DNA from: Streptomyces shenzhenensis
Lineage (GTDB): Bacteria; Actinomycetota; Actinomycetes; Streptomycetales; Streptomycetaceae
Assembly (NCBI RefSeq): GCF_003688995.1
Contig: NZ_PENI01000034.1
Span: forward strand, 46,400 to 110,399
Length of the DNA stretch: 64,000 bases
Direction of reading: 5' to 3'
Part shown: positions 42,138 through 50,697 of the stretch, one piece after another
Position numbering within the stretch: position 1 is the stretch's first letter
How the letters are laid out: each line of letters starts with the position of its first letter
Notes under the pieces: generated by a model
The model's input: only the letters and a program-made list of their open reading frames with translations
The model's database searches: none
What the model was told of the DNA's origin: nothing
Translations under genes and position numbers: made by a program

Positions 42138-43556
42138 ATGTCTGCGTTCGCTTCATCCCTCACGTCCCGATCCGGACTGCGCGCACGCGTCGCGGCCGGC
42201 TGTCTGACGACCGCCCTCGCTCTGGCCCTCACCGCCTGCGGAGGCTCCGCCGACGGCGGGCAGGCCACCGACGCGGTGCCCGGACCGTCGGCGCTGGCCG
42301 ACGCGGAGCAGCCGGTGACCGTGACGCTGTGGCACGGCCTCGGCGGCACGGCCGCTCAGGCGCTGCAGAACGAGATCGACACGTTCAACAAGGCCAACGC
42401 CGGAAAGATCGTCGTGAAGGCGTCGTTCCAGGGCAACTACGCCGACACCATCGCCAAGTACACCTCAGCGGTCCGCAGCGGCGACACACCGAGCGTCATG
42501 ATCTCCAGCGACATCACCAGCGGTTACCTGCGCGACGCCGGGCAGACGGTCGCCGCCCAGGACCTGGCCGCCGCCAACCCGGAGGATATCGACCTGGACA
42601 AGCTCCGCCCCGCGGCACGCAACTACTACACGGCCGACGGCAAGCTCCTCGCCGTACCGCTGAACACGTCGATGCCCCTGCTGTACGTCAACGACGAGAT
42701 GCTGGACCGGGCGAAGGTCGACCGCTCGACCCTCGGCACGCTCGCGGGCGTGGCCGCGGCGGCACGGAAGATCCACGCCGCGCTGCCGGACGTGAAGGGC
42801 ATCGACCAGCCCATCGACGGCTGGTGGTTCGAGCAGCTCACCGCCGCGGCCGGGGTTCCCTACTGCACCCCGGACAACGGCCGGAAGGCCGGCGGAGCCA
42901 CGGCGCTGTCGCTGACCAGCGAGCCGCAGCGCGCCGCGTTCGGCACCATGGCGAAGCTCTACACCGACGGCGTCGGCCTCGACACCGGCGCCGACGGCAA
43001 CGCCGCCCTGTCGGCGTTCACCGCGGGCAAGACCGCCATGATGCTCAACTCCAGCGGCGCGATCGGCGGCCTCACCGAGGCCGGCATGAAGGGCTACAGC
43101 GCGCTGCCCTACCCCCTGTCCGGCTCGCCGTCCACGGCGGGTGCCGCGATCGGTGGCGCCGCGATGTGGGTGGACCGGACCGGGCACAGCGCGGCCGAGC
43201 AGGTCGCGGGCTGGAAGTTGATCAGTCACCTCGCCTCCGCCGCAGCACAGGAGCGTTTCTCCAAGGCGTCGGGATACGCCCCCATCAACACCGACGTGGA
43301 CAACTCGGCCACGTGGAAGTCGTTCCTCGCCCAGAACGAGCCCTACGCCGTCCTCAGCAAGCAGTTCGCCGACACCCCGGCCACGACGGCCACCTCCGGC
43401 TGTCTCACCGGCGCCATGCAGGGCGTGCGTGACGCGGTCGTGCCGCAGATGCAGCAGGCGTTCAGCGGCAAGAAGCCGATCGACAGCGCCATGAAGGCGG
43501 CGCAGGAAGCGGCGACGGCGAAGATCGAGGACTACCGCGAGCAGGCCGGCCAGTGA
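42138..43556 (+). CDS. UgpB-like substrate-binding lipoprotein
   Basis: A 472-residue extracellular binding protein. The lipobox is ALTAC after a long signal peptide. Mature motifs resemble UgpB-type glycerol-3-phosphate or phosphodiester binders: VTVTLWHGLGGTAAQALQNE and WWFEQLTAAAGVPYC, then FTAGKTAMMLNSSGAI. Two Cys (PYCTPDN, SGCLTG) could form a disulfide. The start follows AGAGAGACG, a weak ribosome-binding site. The stop overlaps a 2H phosphoesterase start by 4 bp. The UgpB resemblance is the main reason to suspect a phosphorylated ligand; this is inference. Confidence 0.9.
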   Translation: MSAFASSLTSRSGLRARVAAGCLTTALALALTACGGSADGGQATDAVPGPSALADAEQPVTVTLWHGLGGTAAQALQNEIDTFNKANAGKIVVKASFQGNYADTIAKYTSAVRSGDTPSVMISSDITSGYLRDAGQTVAAQDLAAANPEDIDLDKLRPAARNYYTADGKLLAVPLNTSMPLLYVNDEMLDRAKVDRSTLGTLAGVAAAARKIHAALPDVKGIDQPIDGWWFEQLTAAAGVPYCTPDNGRKAGGATALSLTSEPQRAAFGTMAKLYTDGVGLDTGADGNAALSAFTAGKTAMMLNSSGAIGGLTEAGMKGYSALPYPLSGSPSTAGAAIGGAAMWVDRTGHSAAEQVAGWKLISHLASAAAQERFSKASGYAPINTDVDNSATWKSFLAQNEPYAVLSKQFADTPATTATSGCLTGAMQGVRDAVVPQMQQAFSGKKPIDSAMKAAQEAATAKIEDYREQAGQ

Positions 43557-44251
43557 CCGACACGGACATCCCTACGACGACCACGCCCACGACCACGGTC
43601 ATGGAGTCGAACGAGCGCTTCGCACAGGCTCCCGGAGACCCGTACCGCTACGGCGTCTACCTGCGCCCCGACCCCGTCACCTGTGCCGCCGTCACCGCGG
43701 TGACCAGCCAACTGCGGGCACAGTACGGGCTCGTCTCGGCGGGCGCGTTCCCGCCGCACGCGACGCTGGTGGGCAGCCGGCACGTCCCGGGCCCGGTCGA
43801 GGAGCTCATCGACGCCGTGAGCCGGGCGGTGACCGGCGTTCCCGCCTTCACCGTCCACAACGCGGGCGTCCGCCACCAGGGGGTGGGACTGGTCTACGAC
43901 GTCCATCACCTCGCCGACGGCGTCACCCCTAACACGGCGTTCGTGGACCTCGCCGCCCGGATCGACGCGGCCGTCACTCCGCTGGAGGCACCGGCGCCCA
44001 ATCCGGCGGGAAACCCGTTCGACGCCGACGCCTTCCGGGCCCATCTGTCGCTGCTCTCGCACGACATGTATGTGCGCCCGGATCTGTTCGCCGAGGTCGA
44101 AGAGTATGTCCTCGGACTCCCCGTGCCCTTCTCGGACAGCTTCCCGGGCGACACCGTCACCCTCTACCGCACCAGCAGCGAGGACTGGACGGGCCGCTGG
44201 TGGCAGACGCTCGCCTGGGAACACGTCCACACCTGGCGCCTGCGGCACTGA
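43553..44251 (+). CDS. 2H-superfamily phosphoesterase (2'-5' RNA ligase / cyclic phosphodiesterase fold)
   Basis: A 232-residue protein with the two signature motifs of the 2H fold: His69-x-Thr71 in FPPHATLVG and His164-x-Ser166 in RAHLSLLSH. The first about 20 residues are a Thr-rich low-complexity leader. The family opens cyclic phosphates or hydrolyses 2'-5' phosphodiesters; a few ligate RNA. No signal peptide is seen, so it acts in the cytoplasm. GTG 43553 overlaps the binding-protein stop, so it is co-translated with the importer. That tight coupling to a sugar-phosphate-type transporter is unusual and suggests a metabolic substrate. Confidence 0.85.
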   Translation: MTDTDIPTTTTPTTTVMESNERFAQAPGDPYRYGVYLRPDPVTCAAVTAVTSQLRAQYGLVSAGAFPPHATLVGSRHVPGPVEELIDAVSRAVTGVPAFTVHNAGVRHQGVGLVYDVHHLADGVTPNTAFVDLAARIDAAVTPLEAPAPNPAGNPFDADAFRAHLSLLSHDMYVRPDLFAEVEEYVLGLPVPFSDSFPGDTVTLYRTSSEDWTGRWWQTLAWEHVHTWRLRH

Positions 44252-44302
44252 GCGGCTCCGGGGACCGCCCGGTGCCCCGTCAGCCGCGCACCGACCGCCG
44301 AC

Positions 44303-44338
44303 GGTCCCTCTCTCGCCGGAGAGGGTGAGGGAGGGACC
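44303..44338 (+). terminator. Candidate terminator after the phosphoesterase
   Basis: CTCTCTC-GCCG-GAGAGGG hairpin (44308-44325; one G-U pair). An alternative outer stem, GGTCCCTC with GAGGGACC (perfect, 44303-44310 and 44331-44338), also fits. It is 50 bp after the stop. It marks the end of the importer operon. Confidence 0.6.
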
Positions 44339-44828
44339 GGGCCGGAGCGGCGCAGACCTGAGTCCGTCGCGCCGCACTCCGCACCTCAGCACCACCTCGT
44401 GGTGGACAGCACGTTCGACAAGGCGACCCGGATCTACCCGAACCGGCTGCCCGGACGGCGGCGCGGGGTGGTGCGCGGCTCGTGTGGCGAGAGCTACCTC
44501 CGGTCGATCCGCTTGGTGCGGACGTGGTGGAGCTGGATACGGAGCCGGGCAGCGTCCTGTCCGGGCCGCAAGCATCGCCGCTGGGCCGGGGCTTCCTCAC
44601 CGGCGCCGTCAAGCCTGCCGCCGACTACCCTTCCGACAACATGCGCGGCAACGACGACCGCTGGCAGCCCGGCGCCTACGAGAGGAGCCCCGCCACCGTC
44701 CGTGAGCGGAGCGGCCTGCTCCCGCTGGCGCGAGGCGATCATGCCGGGCTGGTGGTGACCCGCGTCGTGGGAAGGGGCGCGTCCCGTCCCCGGTGGGCAC
44801 TGCGGCCCGGCGCACCCGTCCCGTGGCT
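44339..44828. other. Decayed intergenic region
   Basis: About 490 bp with no intact gene. It contains an aldo/keto reductase remnant (listed separately) and short coding-like fragments I cannot assign. Confidence 0.5.
44575..44685 (+). pseudogene. Aldo/keto reductase remnant
   Basis: About 37 codons read SPLGRGFLTGAVKPAADYPS then RGNDDRWQPGAYER, a conserved part of aldo/keto reductases just after the substrate barrel strand. Nothing else of the gene remains. Confidence 0.6.
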
Positions 44829-46133
44829 TCACGGGCGGGGCGTGATGTGGGTGGGGCGGCTGTCTGTGAAGCCGAGTCCGGCGTCCGCGGCCAGTGCGGC
44901 GGCAGCGGCCCGGGAGGTGACACCCAGTTTGCGGTAGACCTGGCTGGTGTGGAACTTCACGGTGTTCTCGCTGATGCCGAGTTCCGAGGCGATCTGGCGG
45001 TTGCGCCGTCCGGCGACGAGCAGTCTCAGCACCTCGGTCTCGCGGGGGGCGAGATCCCACATGCGCATGACCGTGTCCGAGGTGTCGGGCGGGTCGAGCG
45101 GAATGCGCACGTCGATCTCCGAGCCCCAGGTCTCGACGGCCTCGATGCCGAGGTGTCCGCCGAGCGCGGTCGCGCGGGCGGTCAGCAGGCCGACTGCGGG
45201 GCGCCCCGAGTCCAGGAGGCCGGGTCCGTCGTCGCGGACGGAGATCAGCAGGTTCGCCCCGTCGCAGTTCCACTGGATCCTGATGCGGGTCAGTTCTTCC
45301 TGGTCCCGCATGAGAAGGACGGCGCTGCGCACGATGGCACGGGCGGCGTGGGCGACCTCTCCCGGCAGGGCTCGGCCGTCCGGGGGCGGCTCGATGAACT
45401 GCACCTGGACCGTGCCGTAGCGGCTGAGGGGTCGCAGGTCGTCCTTCAGCCGCTGGAATGCCTGGGAGACGGCCTCTTCGGCCAGCGAGGCCACGAGGTC
45501 GCTGCCAGCCCTGACACGGACCAGGGCGCCGGCTGCCGTGTCGGTCGCCAGCACTCTGGCCCGCGTGTCGTCCAGCTCCCGGCTGCGCAGAGTGGCGAGC
45601 AGGGTCTCCAGGTCCGTTTCATGACGGGCCGTCAGTTCCGCGGTGACCCGGAGTCGTTCGCTCGATGCGGCGCGGGACTCGCGCAGATAGTCGGGGCGGG
45701 CCTCCGCGACCTGCTGCCGGATGCGCGTCGCGGCGGTCTCCCAGACCGCGCGTACATAGGCCTCGGCGCCCGGGTATGCCGGGCGGCCGGGCTCGCAGAG
45801 CACGAGAATGGCCCCGGTCTGCGCGCCGAACACGAGCACGAGGTGTTCCTCACCCGCGATCAGGGCGGAAGCGGGCCGCTCGCCCCCGGCCGTACGCCGG
45901 CGTATCGCGTCCAGTTCGGCGATCGTGATCCGCTCGGTGATCGACGGATCGCCGGCCTTCTTCTGCGGTCGCCCGGTGCAGTCCTGCGTGAACACCGCCA
46001 GGGCCCGGTGCGGCAGCGCCTCCTCGATCACCTCGCGAAGCCGTGCGGCCACCGTGTGCAGGGGGGCGGTCGCCACGGCGCCCACCCGTTCGGCCACGAG
46101 TGCCGCATCGGCATGGGTCGGTGGGGTCGTCAT
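44829..46133 (-). CDS. LuxR-type regulator with histidine-kinase-like ATPase domain
   Basis: A 434-residue one-component regulator. The N-terminal part has no known domain. A helical region (ARHETDLETLLATLRSRELD) precedes a GHKL-like domain with VRDDGPGLLDSG (G1 box) and a later GLLTARATALGGHLGIEAVE where kinases have G2. The C-terminal LuxR helix-turn-helix is APRETEVLRLLVAGRRNRQI then ISENTVKFHTSQVYRKLGVT. No canonical phospho-acceptor H-box is evident. The fusion suggests ligand or ATP sensing coupled directly to DNA binding. It is divergent from the mscR-like operon, with 333 bp between starts. Confidence 0.85.
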   Translation of the reverse strand: MTTPPTHADAALVAERVGAVATAPLHTVAARLREVIEEALPHRALAVFTQDCTGRPQKKAGDPSITERITIAELDAIRRRTAGGERPASALIAGEEHLVLVFGAQTGAILVLCEPGRPAYPGAEAYVRAVWETAATRIRQQVAEARPDYLRESRAASSERLRVTAELTARHETDLETLLATLRSRELDDTRARVLATDTAAGALVRVRAGSDLVASLAEEAVSQAFQRLKDDLRPLSRYGTVQVQFIEPPPDGRALPGEVAHAARAIVRSAVLLMRDQEELTRIRIQWNCDGANLLISVRDDGPGLLDSGRPAVGLLTARATALGGHLGIEAVETWGSEIDVRIPLDPPDTSDTVMRMWDLAPRETEVLRLLVAGRRNRQIASELGISENTVKFHTSQVYRKLGVTSRAAAAALAADAGLGFTDSRPTHITPRP

Positions 46134-46466
46134 GCGGGAAAGCTACCGCACGGACCTACCCGAACCGGTAGGCAGAAGGCTCGGAAGGTTGGGTGCGGCC
46201 TACCCGACAGGGCAGCAAGATGGTGGCGCGGAGCTTCCCCCGGGGGCGACTTCCCCGTGCCGAGGCCGTCGGTGCGCTGAGGGCACCGTCGGACCGGCGG
46301 CGTCGAGGACCCCGCCGAAGGGTGCCGCCGCGGGACACCCACGGACGGGATGTCCCGGCCTCCGGCCGTCTGGCCTCGCTGCCGGGCGCCGTTTCCGCCC
46401 GTCGGACGTGCCGGTGCTCGACCGGTCACGTCCGCTTCCATCAACGAGTACGAGGGAAACACAGTC
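46134..46466. other. Divergent promoter region of the LuxR and mscR-like genes
   Basis: 333 bp with no gene. It contains an inverted repeat (46155-46172), listed separately, and a further half-site CCTACCCG at 46199-46206. Confidence 0.5.
46155..46172. promoter_or_regulatory. Candidate LuxR operator
   Basis: CCTACCCGAACCGGTAGG, with seven of eight arm bases pairing, 22 bp upstream of the LuxR start. A third half-site CCTACCCG follows 44 bp from its left edge. It suits autoregulation; binding is not proven. Confidence 0.45.
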
Positions 46467-47549
46467 ATGACCCAGGAAGTCCGGGGTGTCGTCGCACGCC
46501 GCAAAGACGCGCCCGTCTCCGTGGAGACCGTTCTCGTGCCCGACCCGGGACCGGGAGAGGCGCTGGTGAAGGTACTGGCCTGCGGTGTCTGCCACACGGA
46601 CCTGCACTACCGGCAGGGCGCCATCGGCGACGACTTCCCCTTCCTGCTCGGCCACGAGGCGGCCGGCGTCGTCGAAGCGGTCGGCGAGGACGTCAGTGAC
46701 GTCGCGCCCGGGGACTTCGTCATCCTGAACTGGCGTGCCGTGTGCGGCCGTTGCCGGGCCTGTCGGCGGGGCCAGCCGTGGTACTGCTTCGACACCCACA
46801 ACGCCACACAGAAGATGCGGCTGGCGGACGGCACCCCGCTGGCACCGGCGCTGGGCATCGGCGCCTTCGCCGAGAAGACCCTGGTGGCCGCGGGGCAGTG
46901 CACCAAGGTGCCCGAGGTCCGCCCCGAGGCGGCCGGCCTGCTCGGCTGCGGTCTCATGGCGGGCCTGGGCGCCGCGCTCAACACGGCTCCGGTGACGCGC
47001 GGCCAGAGCGTCGCCGTGATCGGCTGCGGTGGCGTCGGAGACGCCGCGATCGCCGGCGCCCACCTCGCGGGCGCCTCCCGCATCATCGCCGTGGATCTCG
47101 ACGACCGGAAACTGGAACTGGCCCGGACCTTCGGGGCCACCCACACGGTCAACTCCCGGACCAGCGACCCGGTGGCCGAGATCCGCGCCCTCACGGGCGG
47201 GTTCGGGGTGGACGTGGTGATCGACGCGGTCGGGCGCCCCGAGACGTACCGGCAGGCCTTCGAGGCCCGGGATCTGGCCGGCACCGTCGTCCTGGTGGGC
47301 GTCCCCGCTCCCGGCATGACGGTGCAGTTGCCGCTCCTGGACGTCTTCGGCCGCGGCGGTGCCCTCAAGTCCTCCTGGTACGGCGACTGTCTGCCCTCAC
47401 GGGACTTCCCGATGCTCGTCGACCTCTACCGGCAAGGACGCCTCGACCTGGACTCCTTCGTCACGGAGACCATCGCCGTCGACGAGGTGGAGAAGGCCTT
47501 CACGAAGATGCACGCGGGCGAGGTCCTGCGTTCCGTGGTGGTGTTCTGA
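46467..47549 (+). CDS. mscR: S-(hydroxymethyl)mycothiol dehydrogenase-like enzyme
   Basis: A 360-residue zinc-dependent alcohol dehydrogenase. Catalytic zinc ligands are Cys and His in ACGVCHTDLHY and GHEAAGVVEAVGED. The structural zinc loop has four Cys in CGRCRACRRGQPWYC (the spacing of class III enzymes). The Rossmann motif is VIGCGGVGDAAIAGAHLAGA. The sequence and the partner gene match MscR, which oxidises the mycothiol adduct of formaldehyde using NAD. GAGGGAAA lies upstream of ATG 46467. The next gene starts immediately after the stop. The role is detoxification of formaldehyde (and perhaps nitrosothiols) in the cytoplasm. Confidence 0.88.
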   Translation: MTQEVRGVVARRKDAPVSVETVLVPDPGPGEALVKVLACGVCHTDLHYRQGAIGDDFPFLLGHEAAGVVEAVGEDVSDVAPGDFVILNWRAVCGRCRACRRGQPWYCFDTHNATQKMRLADGTPLAPALGIGAFAEKTLVAAGQCTKVPEVRPEAAGLLGCGLMAGLGAALNTAPVTRGQSVAVIGCGGVGDAAIAGAHLAGASRIIAVDLDDRKLELARTFGATHTVNSRTSDPVAEIRALTGGFGVDVVIDAVGRPETYRQAFEARDLAGTVVLVGVPAPGMTVQLPLLDVFGRGGALKSSWYGDCLPSRDFPMLVDLYRQGRLDLDSFVTETIAVDEVEKAFTKMHAGEVLRSVVVF

Positions 47550-48179
47550 GTGAGCGTACGCATCGAACGTGTCGTCACCTCGGGGTCGTTCACCCTCGAC
47601 GGCGGCTCCTGGGACGTCGACAACAACGTCTGGATCATCGGGAACGACGACGAGGCCCTCGTCGTCGACCCCGCCCACGACGCGGACGCGATCACCGCGG
47701 CCCTCGGGGACCGGCGCCTGACGGCAGTGGTGTGCACCCACGCGCACAACGACCACATCAACGCGGCCCCGGCGCTGGCCGACCGCACCGGCGCTCCGGT
47801 ACTCCTCCACCTCGACGACCGCCTCCTGTGGTCGCAGACCCATCCGGAACGCTCCCCGGACGGCTACCTGTGCGACCAGCGCCGCCTCGGCGTCGCCGGC
47901 ACCGAGATCCAGGTGCTGCACACCCCGGGCCACACACCCGGTGCGATCAGCCTGTACGCACCGGAGCTCGGCACCGTCCTCACCGGTGACACCCTCTTCG
48001 CCGGCGGGCCAGGCGCCACCGGCAGATCGTTCTCCCACTTCCCCACGATCATCCGCTCCATCAGGGACCGGCTGCTCACCCTTCCCCCGGACACGACCGT
48101 GCTCACGGGCCACGGCCCGTCCACCACCGTCACGGACGAGGCCCCGCATCTGAACGACTGGATCGCCCGCGGCCACTGA
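47550..48179 (+). CDS. Metallo-beta-lactamase-fold hydrolase, MscR partner
   Basis: A 209-residue MBL-fold hydrolase. The metal-binding motif is THAHNDHIN (HxHxDH), followed by HTPGHTPGAIS and the Asp in VLTGDTLFAGG; the final His is in TGHGPSTT. It starts at GTG 47550 directly after the mscR-like stop, so the two are translationally coupled. In actinobacteria this gene accompanies MscR and is thought to hydrolyse the formyl-mycothiol thioester. The enzyme class is certain; the substrate is inferred. Confidence 0.9.
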   Translation: MSVRIERVVTSGSFTLDGGSWDVDNNVWIIGNDDEALVVDPAHDADAITAALGDRRLTAVVCTHAHNDHINAAPALADRTGAPVLLHLDDRLLWSQTHPERSPDGYLCDQRRLGVAGTEIQVLHTPGHTPGAISLYAPELGTVLTGDTLFAGGPGATGRSFSHFPTIIRSIRDRLLTLPPDTTVLTGHGPSTTVTDEAPHLNDWIARGH

Positions 48180-48260
48180 GCCCTTCCGGCACATCGGCAC
48201 GTTCACTCCGGGCTCCGTGCGCATGCCCACTGTCGACTCGCGGATCTCCAAGTGGCGCGG

Positions 48261-49271
48261 CTAGTGCAGTGGTTCGCTCAGGTCGATGGAGCGCAGTGCC
48301 GCCGCCAGTGCCTGTTCGTCGCCGACGTCGAGGGCTGTGTCCGTCAGTTTGATGACGTGTTCGTCGCCGTGCGCCAGGGCCCGTTCGAAGACCTCCTCCG
48401 GGGTGAAGGTACCCGGTGGTGTGCAGGTGACCGGGGCGTGGGGTGCGTACATCGCGGTCACCGCAGCGGATGCCGTCCAGGCGGCCCGCAGGCTCGGTAC
48501 CCACAGGTCAGGAGGGAGCGCGGGGAGGGTGCGCAGCACGGCGTTGGGGGCCGTGGCCGCGTGGACCAGCATGGTCTCCTCGCCATGGCCGTGGGTGGCG
48601 TAGCGGTGTGTGGCCGCCCGCACCAGTTCGGTGAGGCGGTGTCGTGCCATGTGCGGGTCGGTGACCGTGGCCGCCCACACCGGCAGGCCCGTGACGCGGC
48701 CGAGCCGGGCGGGGAAACCGCCGTCCCGTGCGGCAATGGGCACCACCGCGTCGAGGGCGGCGGCCGCGCTGTCGGCGCCGGGCAGCGGGGCGAGGTCCGC
48801 GACGGGGCGGTAGCGGGCGGCCCAGTAGCCGAGGCCGTGGGCGAGTTCGGTCAGCCGTGGCTCGGTGCCGTCGTCGGCCAGAAGGGTGCGTACGGCGTGA
48901 CCGACCCGGATCACCGGGTGGGTCGAGCCGCCGTACATGCCGGGCAGGAGCCGGGGCCACCACTCGGTGAGGACGTCCCGCCAGCTGCGCTCGGCGAGCT
49001 CGCGGCCGAAGTAGCCGATCCAGTCCGCGACGCGACGTGTGTCGCCCAGCGCAGAGCGCCAGTTGGAGGCCGTGACCGGCTCGACACCGGACGGGTACTC
49101 CTCAAGCTTGCTTGTGTACAGGTCGAGCCAACGGTGCACCGAGTCGGCCTGACCGTGCGCGGCGAGAGCCTCGACGGCCATCGGCGCGTGATTGGTGAGC
49201 CGCCCCAGCCGCTCCGGCCCTGACCTGTGCAATCGCTGCAGCGCCTCGTCGAGAATGCCCGTCGTATCCAT
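48261..49271 (-). CDS. Questin oxidase-like protein
   Basis: A 336-residue protein with the NHAPMAVEALAAHG motif near residue 25, followed by LDLYTSKLEEYPSGVEPVTA. Another conserved segment is HPVIRVGHAVRTLLAD and a later HVIKLTDTALDV. These match the questin oxidase (AflY-like, DUF4243) family, cofactor-free Baeyer-Villiger-type oxygenases of fungal polyketide pathways with many uncharacterised bacterial members. Its native substrate here is unknown. It is convergent with the MBL-fold gene and has no operon partner. Confidence 0.85.
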   Translation of the reverse strand: MDTTGILDEALQRLHRSGPERLGRLTNHAPMAVEALAAHGQADSVHRWLDLYTSKLEEYPSGVEPVTASNWRSALGDTRRVADWIGYFGRELAERSWRDVLTEWWPRLLPGMYGGSTHPVIRVGHAVRTLLADDGTEPRLTELAHGLGYWAARYRPVADLAPLPGADSAAAALDAVVPIAARDGGFPARLGRVTGLPVWAATVTDPHMARHRLTELVRAATHRYATHGHGEETMLVHAATAPNAVLRTLPALPPDLWVPSLRAAWTASAAVTAMYAPHAPVTCTPPGTFTPEEVFERALAHGDEHVIKLTDTALDVGDEQALAAALRSIDLSEPLH

Positions 49272-49497
49272 GGCGAGGACGGTAGGCGAGGCGCCGCGGC
49301 GGCGTAACGGGCTGAAGGCTTAGGACCGGGCCTAGTCCTGTCGTCGCACGGGGGTCCGCCGCGGGTGTAGCGGGCTACACCATGGTTCCGGGAGGCCGCT
49401 CCCTCGTGGCGGCGCAGCGCGGGCGGGATCGTTGACTTACGCAAGTTCAGCGACGCCCCGCCGGGGAGTCCGTACCTTCCCCGAAAGGAAACCGCCC

Positions 49498-49686
49498 GTG
49501 AAGACGCTGCTCTCCTCCCGCCCGGTCCTGTGGTTCCTGTTCCTGTTCAATCTCGTCGTGGCCACGGCCGCTCCCTTCGCCGTCGACGGCACTCAGGGCG
49601 TCGTGACCGGCGTGGGCATGGGTGCCGTCTCGCTCGGCGCAGGCGCCGCCCTGCTGCGCGGCCAGGCGCAGCGACAGCACGGCTGA
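49498..49686 (+). CDS. Small membrane protein
   Basis: A 62-residue protein from GTG 49498 with an AAAGGA site upstream. Two hydrophobic segments, VLWFLFLFNLVVATAAPF and VVTGVGMGAVSLGAGAALL, predict two membrane helices. The family is unknown to me. It lies 13 bp before a GDSL hydrolase and may be co-transcribed. Confidence 0.6.
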   Translation: MKTLLSSRPVLWFLFLFNLVVATAAPFAVDGTQGVVTGVGMGAVSLGAGAALLRGQAQRQHG

Positions 49687-49699
49687 CCCGGCGCGCCCC

Positions 49700-50623
49700 G
49701 TGCGACCGAACGCCCGAACCAGCCTTGCCGGGGCCCTCGCCTGCGGCGCGCTGATCGCCGCCGCCGTCGTCGCCCACCATGACGACGAGCCGAGGCCGGG
49801 TCTGCCGAGCGGCCCGTATGCCGCCCTCGGCGACTCCTACACGGCCGGCCCTGGGATCCCCGGGAAGAAGGGCAGCCCGGCCGGATGCGATCGCTCCGAC
49901 CACAACTATCCGGCCCTCGTCGCCGACCGGCTCGGCCTGGGGGCGGCCGATTTCCGTGATGCCAGTTGCAGCGGCGCCACGGTCGCCGACCTCACCGCGC
50001 CGCAGACGACCGGCGACGGGACCAATCCGCCCCAGTTGTCGGTGCTTTCCGGCCGGACCCGGCTGGTCACCCTCGGGATCGGCGGCAACGACATCGGCTT
50101 CAGCACGATGATCAAGCGGTGCGTCGGCGCGGGAGTTCTCTACAAGGCCCTGGGCAGCGGCACATACCTGCCCGAAGACGCCCCCTGCACACGGCGGTTC
50201 TCCGCCGCCGGCACCGACGAGGTGCGCCGACGGATCGACACCGCGGGCGAACACCTCACCGATGCGCTGAGTGACATCAGGCGACGCGCGCCCCGGGCCC
50301 GGGTGTTCGTCGTCGGCTACCCGGAGATCCTGCCGTCCGACGCGGGCACATGTCTGCGCGGCATGTCCCTCGCCCCCGGCGACACGGCCTTCCTGCGGGA
50401 CAAGGAACACCAGCTCAACACCATGTTGCGCAACCGGGCCGAGGCCGGCGGTGCGGAGTACGTCGACACCTACACACCCTCCCGGGGGCGCGGCGCCTGC
50501 GCCTCCGCGGACATCCGTTGGATCGAGCCGTTGGCTCCCGCTGCTCCGGCGGCCCCCGTCCACCCCAACGCGCGCGGGGAGCACGGCATGGCGGACACCG
50601 TCGCGAAGGCCCTGGAGAAATGA
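49700..50623 (+). CDS. Secreted SGNH/GDSL hydrolase
   Basis: A 307-residue esterase with a signal-like N terminus (LAGALACGALIAAAVVA). The catalytic Ser is in AALGDSYTAGPG (block I), the oxyanion-hole Asn in LGIGGNDIGF (block III), and the catalytic His in APVHPNARGEHGMA (block V). GTG 49700 is chosen because earlier codons overlap the small membrane protein and lack a signal peptide. It probably acts outside the cell on ester bonds, for example in lipids or acetylated glycans. Paired Cys residues in the mature part may form disulfides. Confidence 0.88.
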   Translation: MRPNARTSLAGALACGALIAAAVVAHHDDEPRPGLPSGPYAALGDSYTAGPGIPGKKGSPAGCDRSDHNYPALVADRLGLGAADFRDASCSGATVADLTAPQTTGDGTNPPQLSVLSGRTRLVTLGIGGNDIGFSTMIKRCVGAGVLYKALGSGTYLPEDAPCTRRFSAAGTDEVRRRIDTAGEHLTDALSDIRRRAPRARVFVVGYPEILPSDAGTCLRGMSLAPGDTAFLRDKEHQLNTMLRNRAEAGGAEYVDTYTPSRGRGACASADIRWIEPLAPAAPAAPVHPNARGEHGMADTVAKALEK

Positions 50624-50697
50624 CTTCCCGTACATACCCCGCGCCGCTGTGTCCGGTCCTCAGAACGGCGCAGAACCTCAGAAAGGATCCCCCTCAC

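Noticed and set aside
44482..44937. An intact small gene in the gap after the terminator
   Set aside because: Only the aldo/keto reductase segment (44575-44685) is protein-like; the rest lacks codon character and overlaps the end of the LuxR gene.
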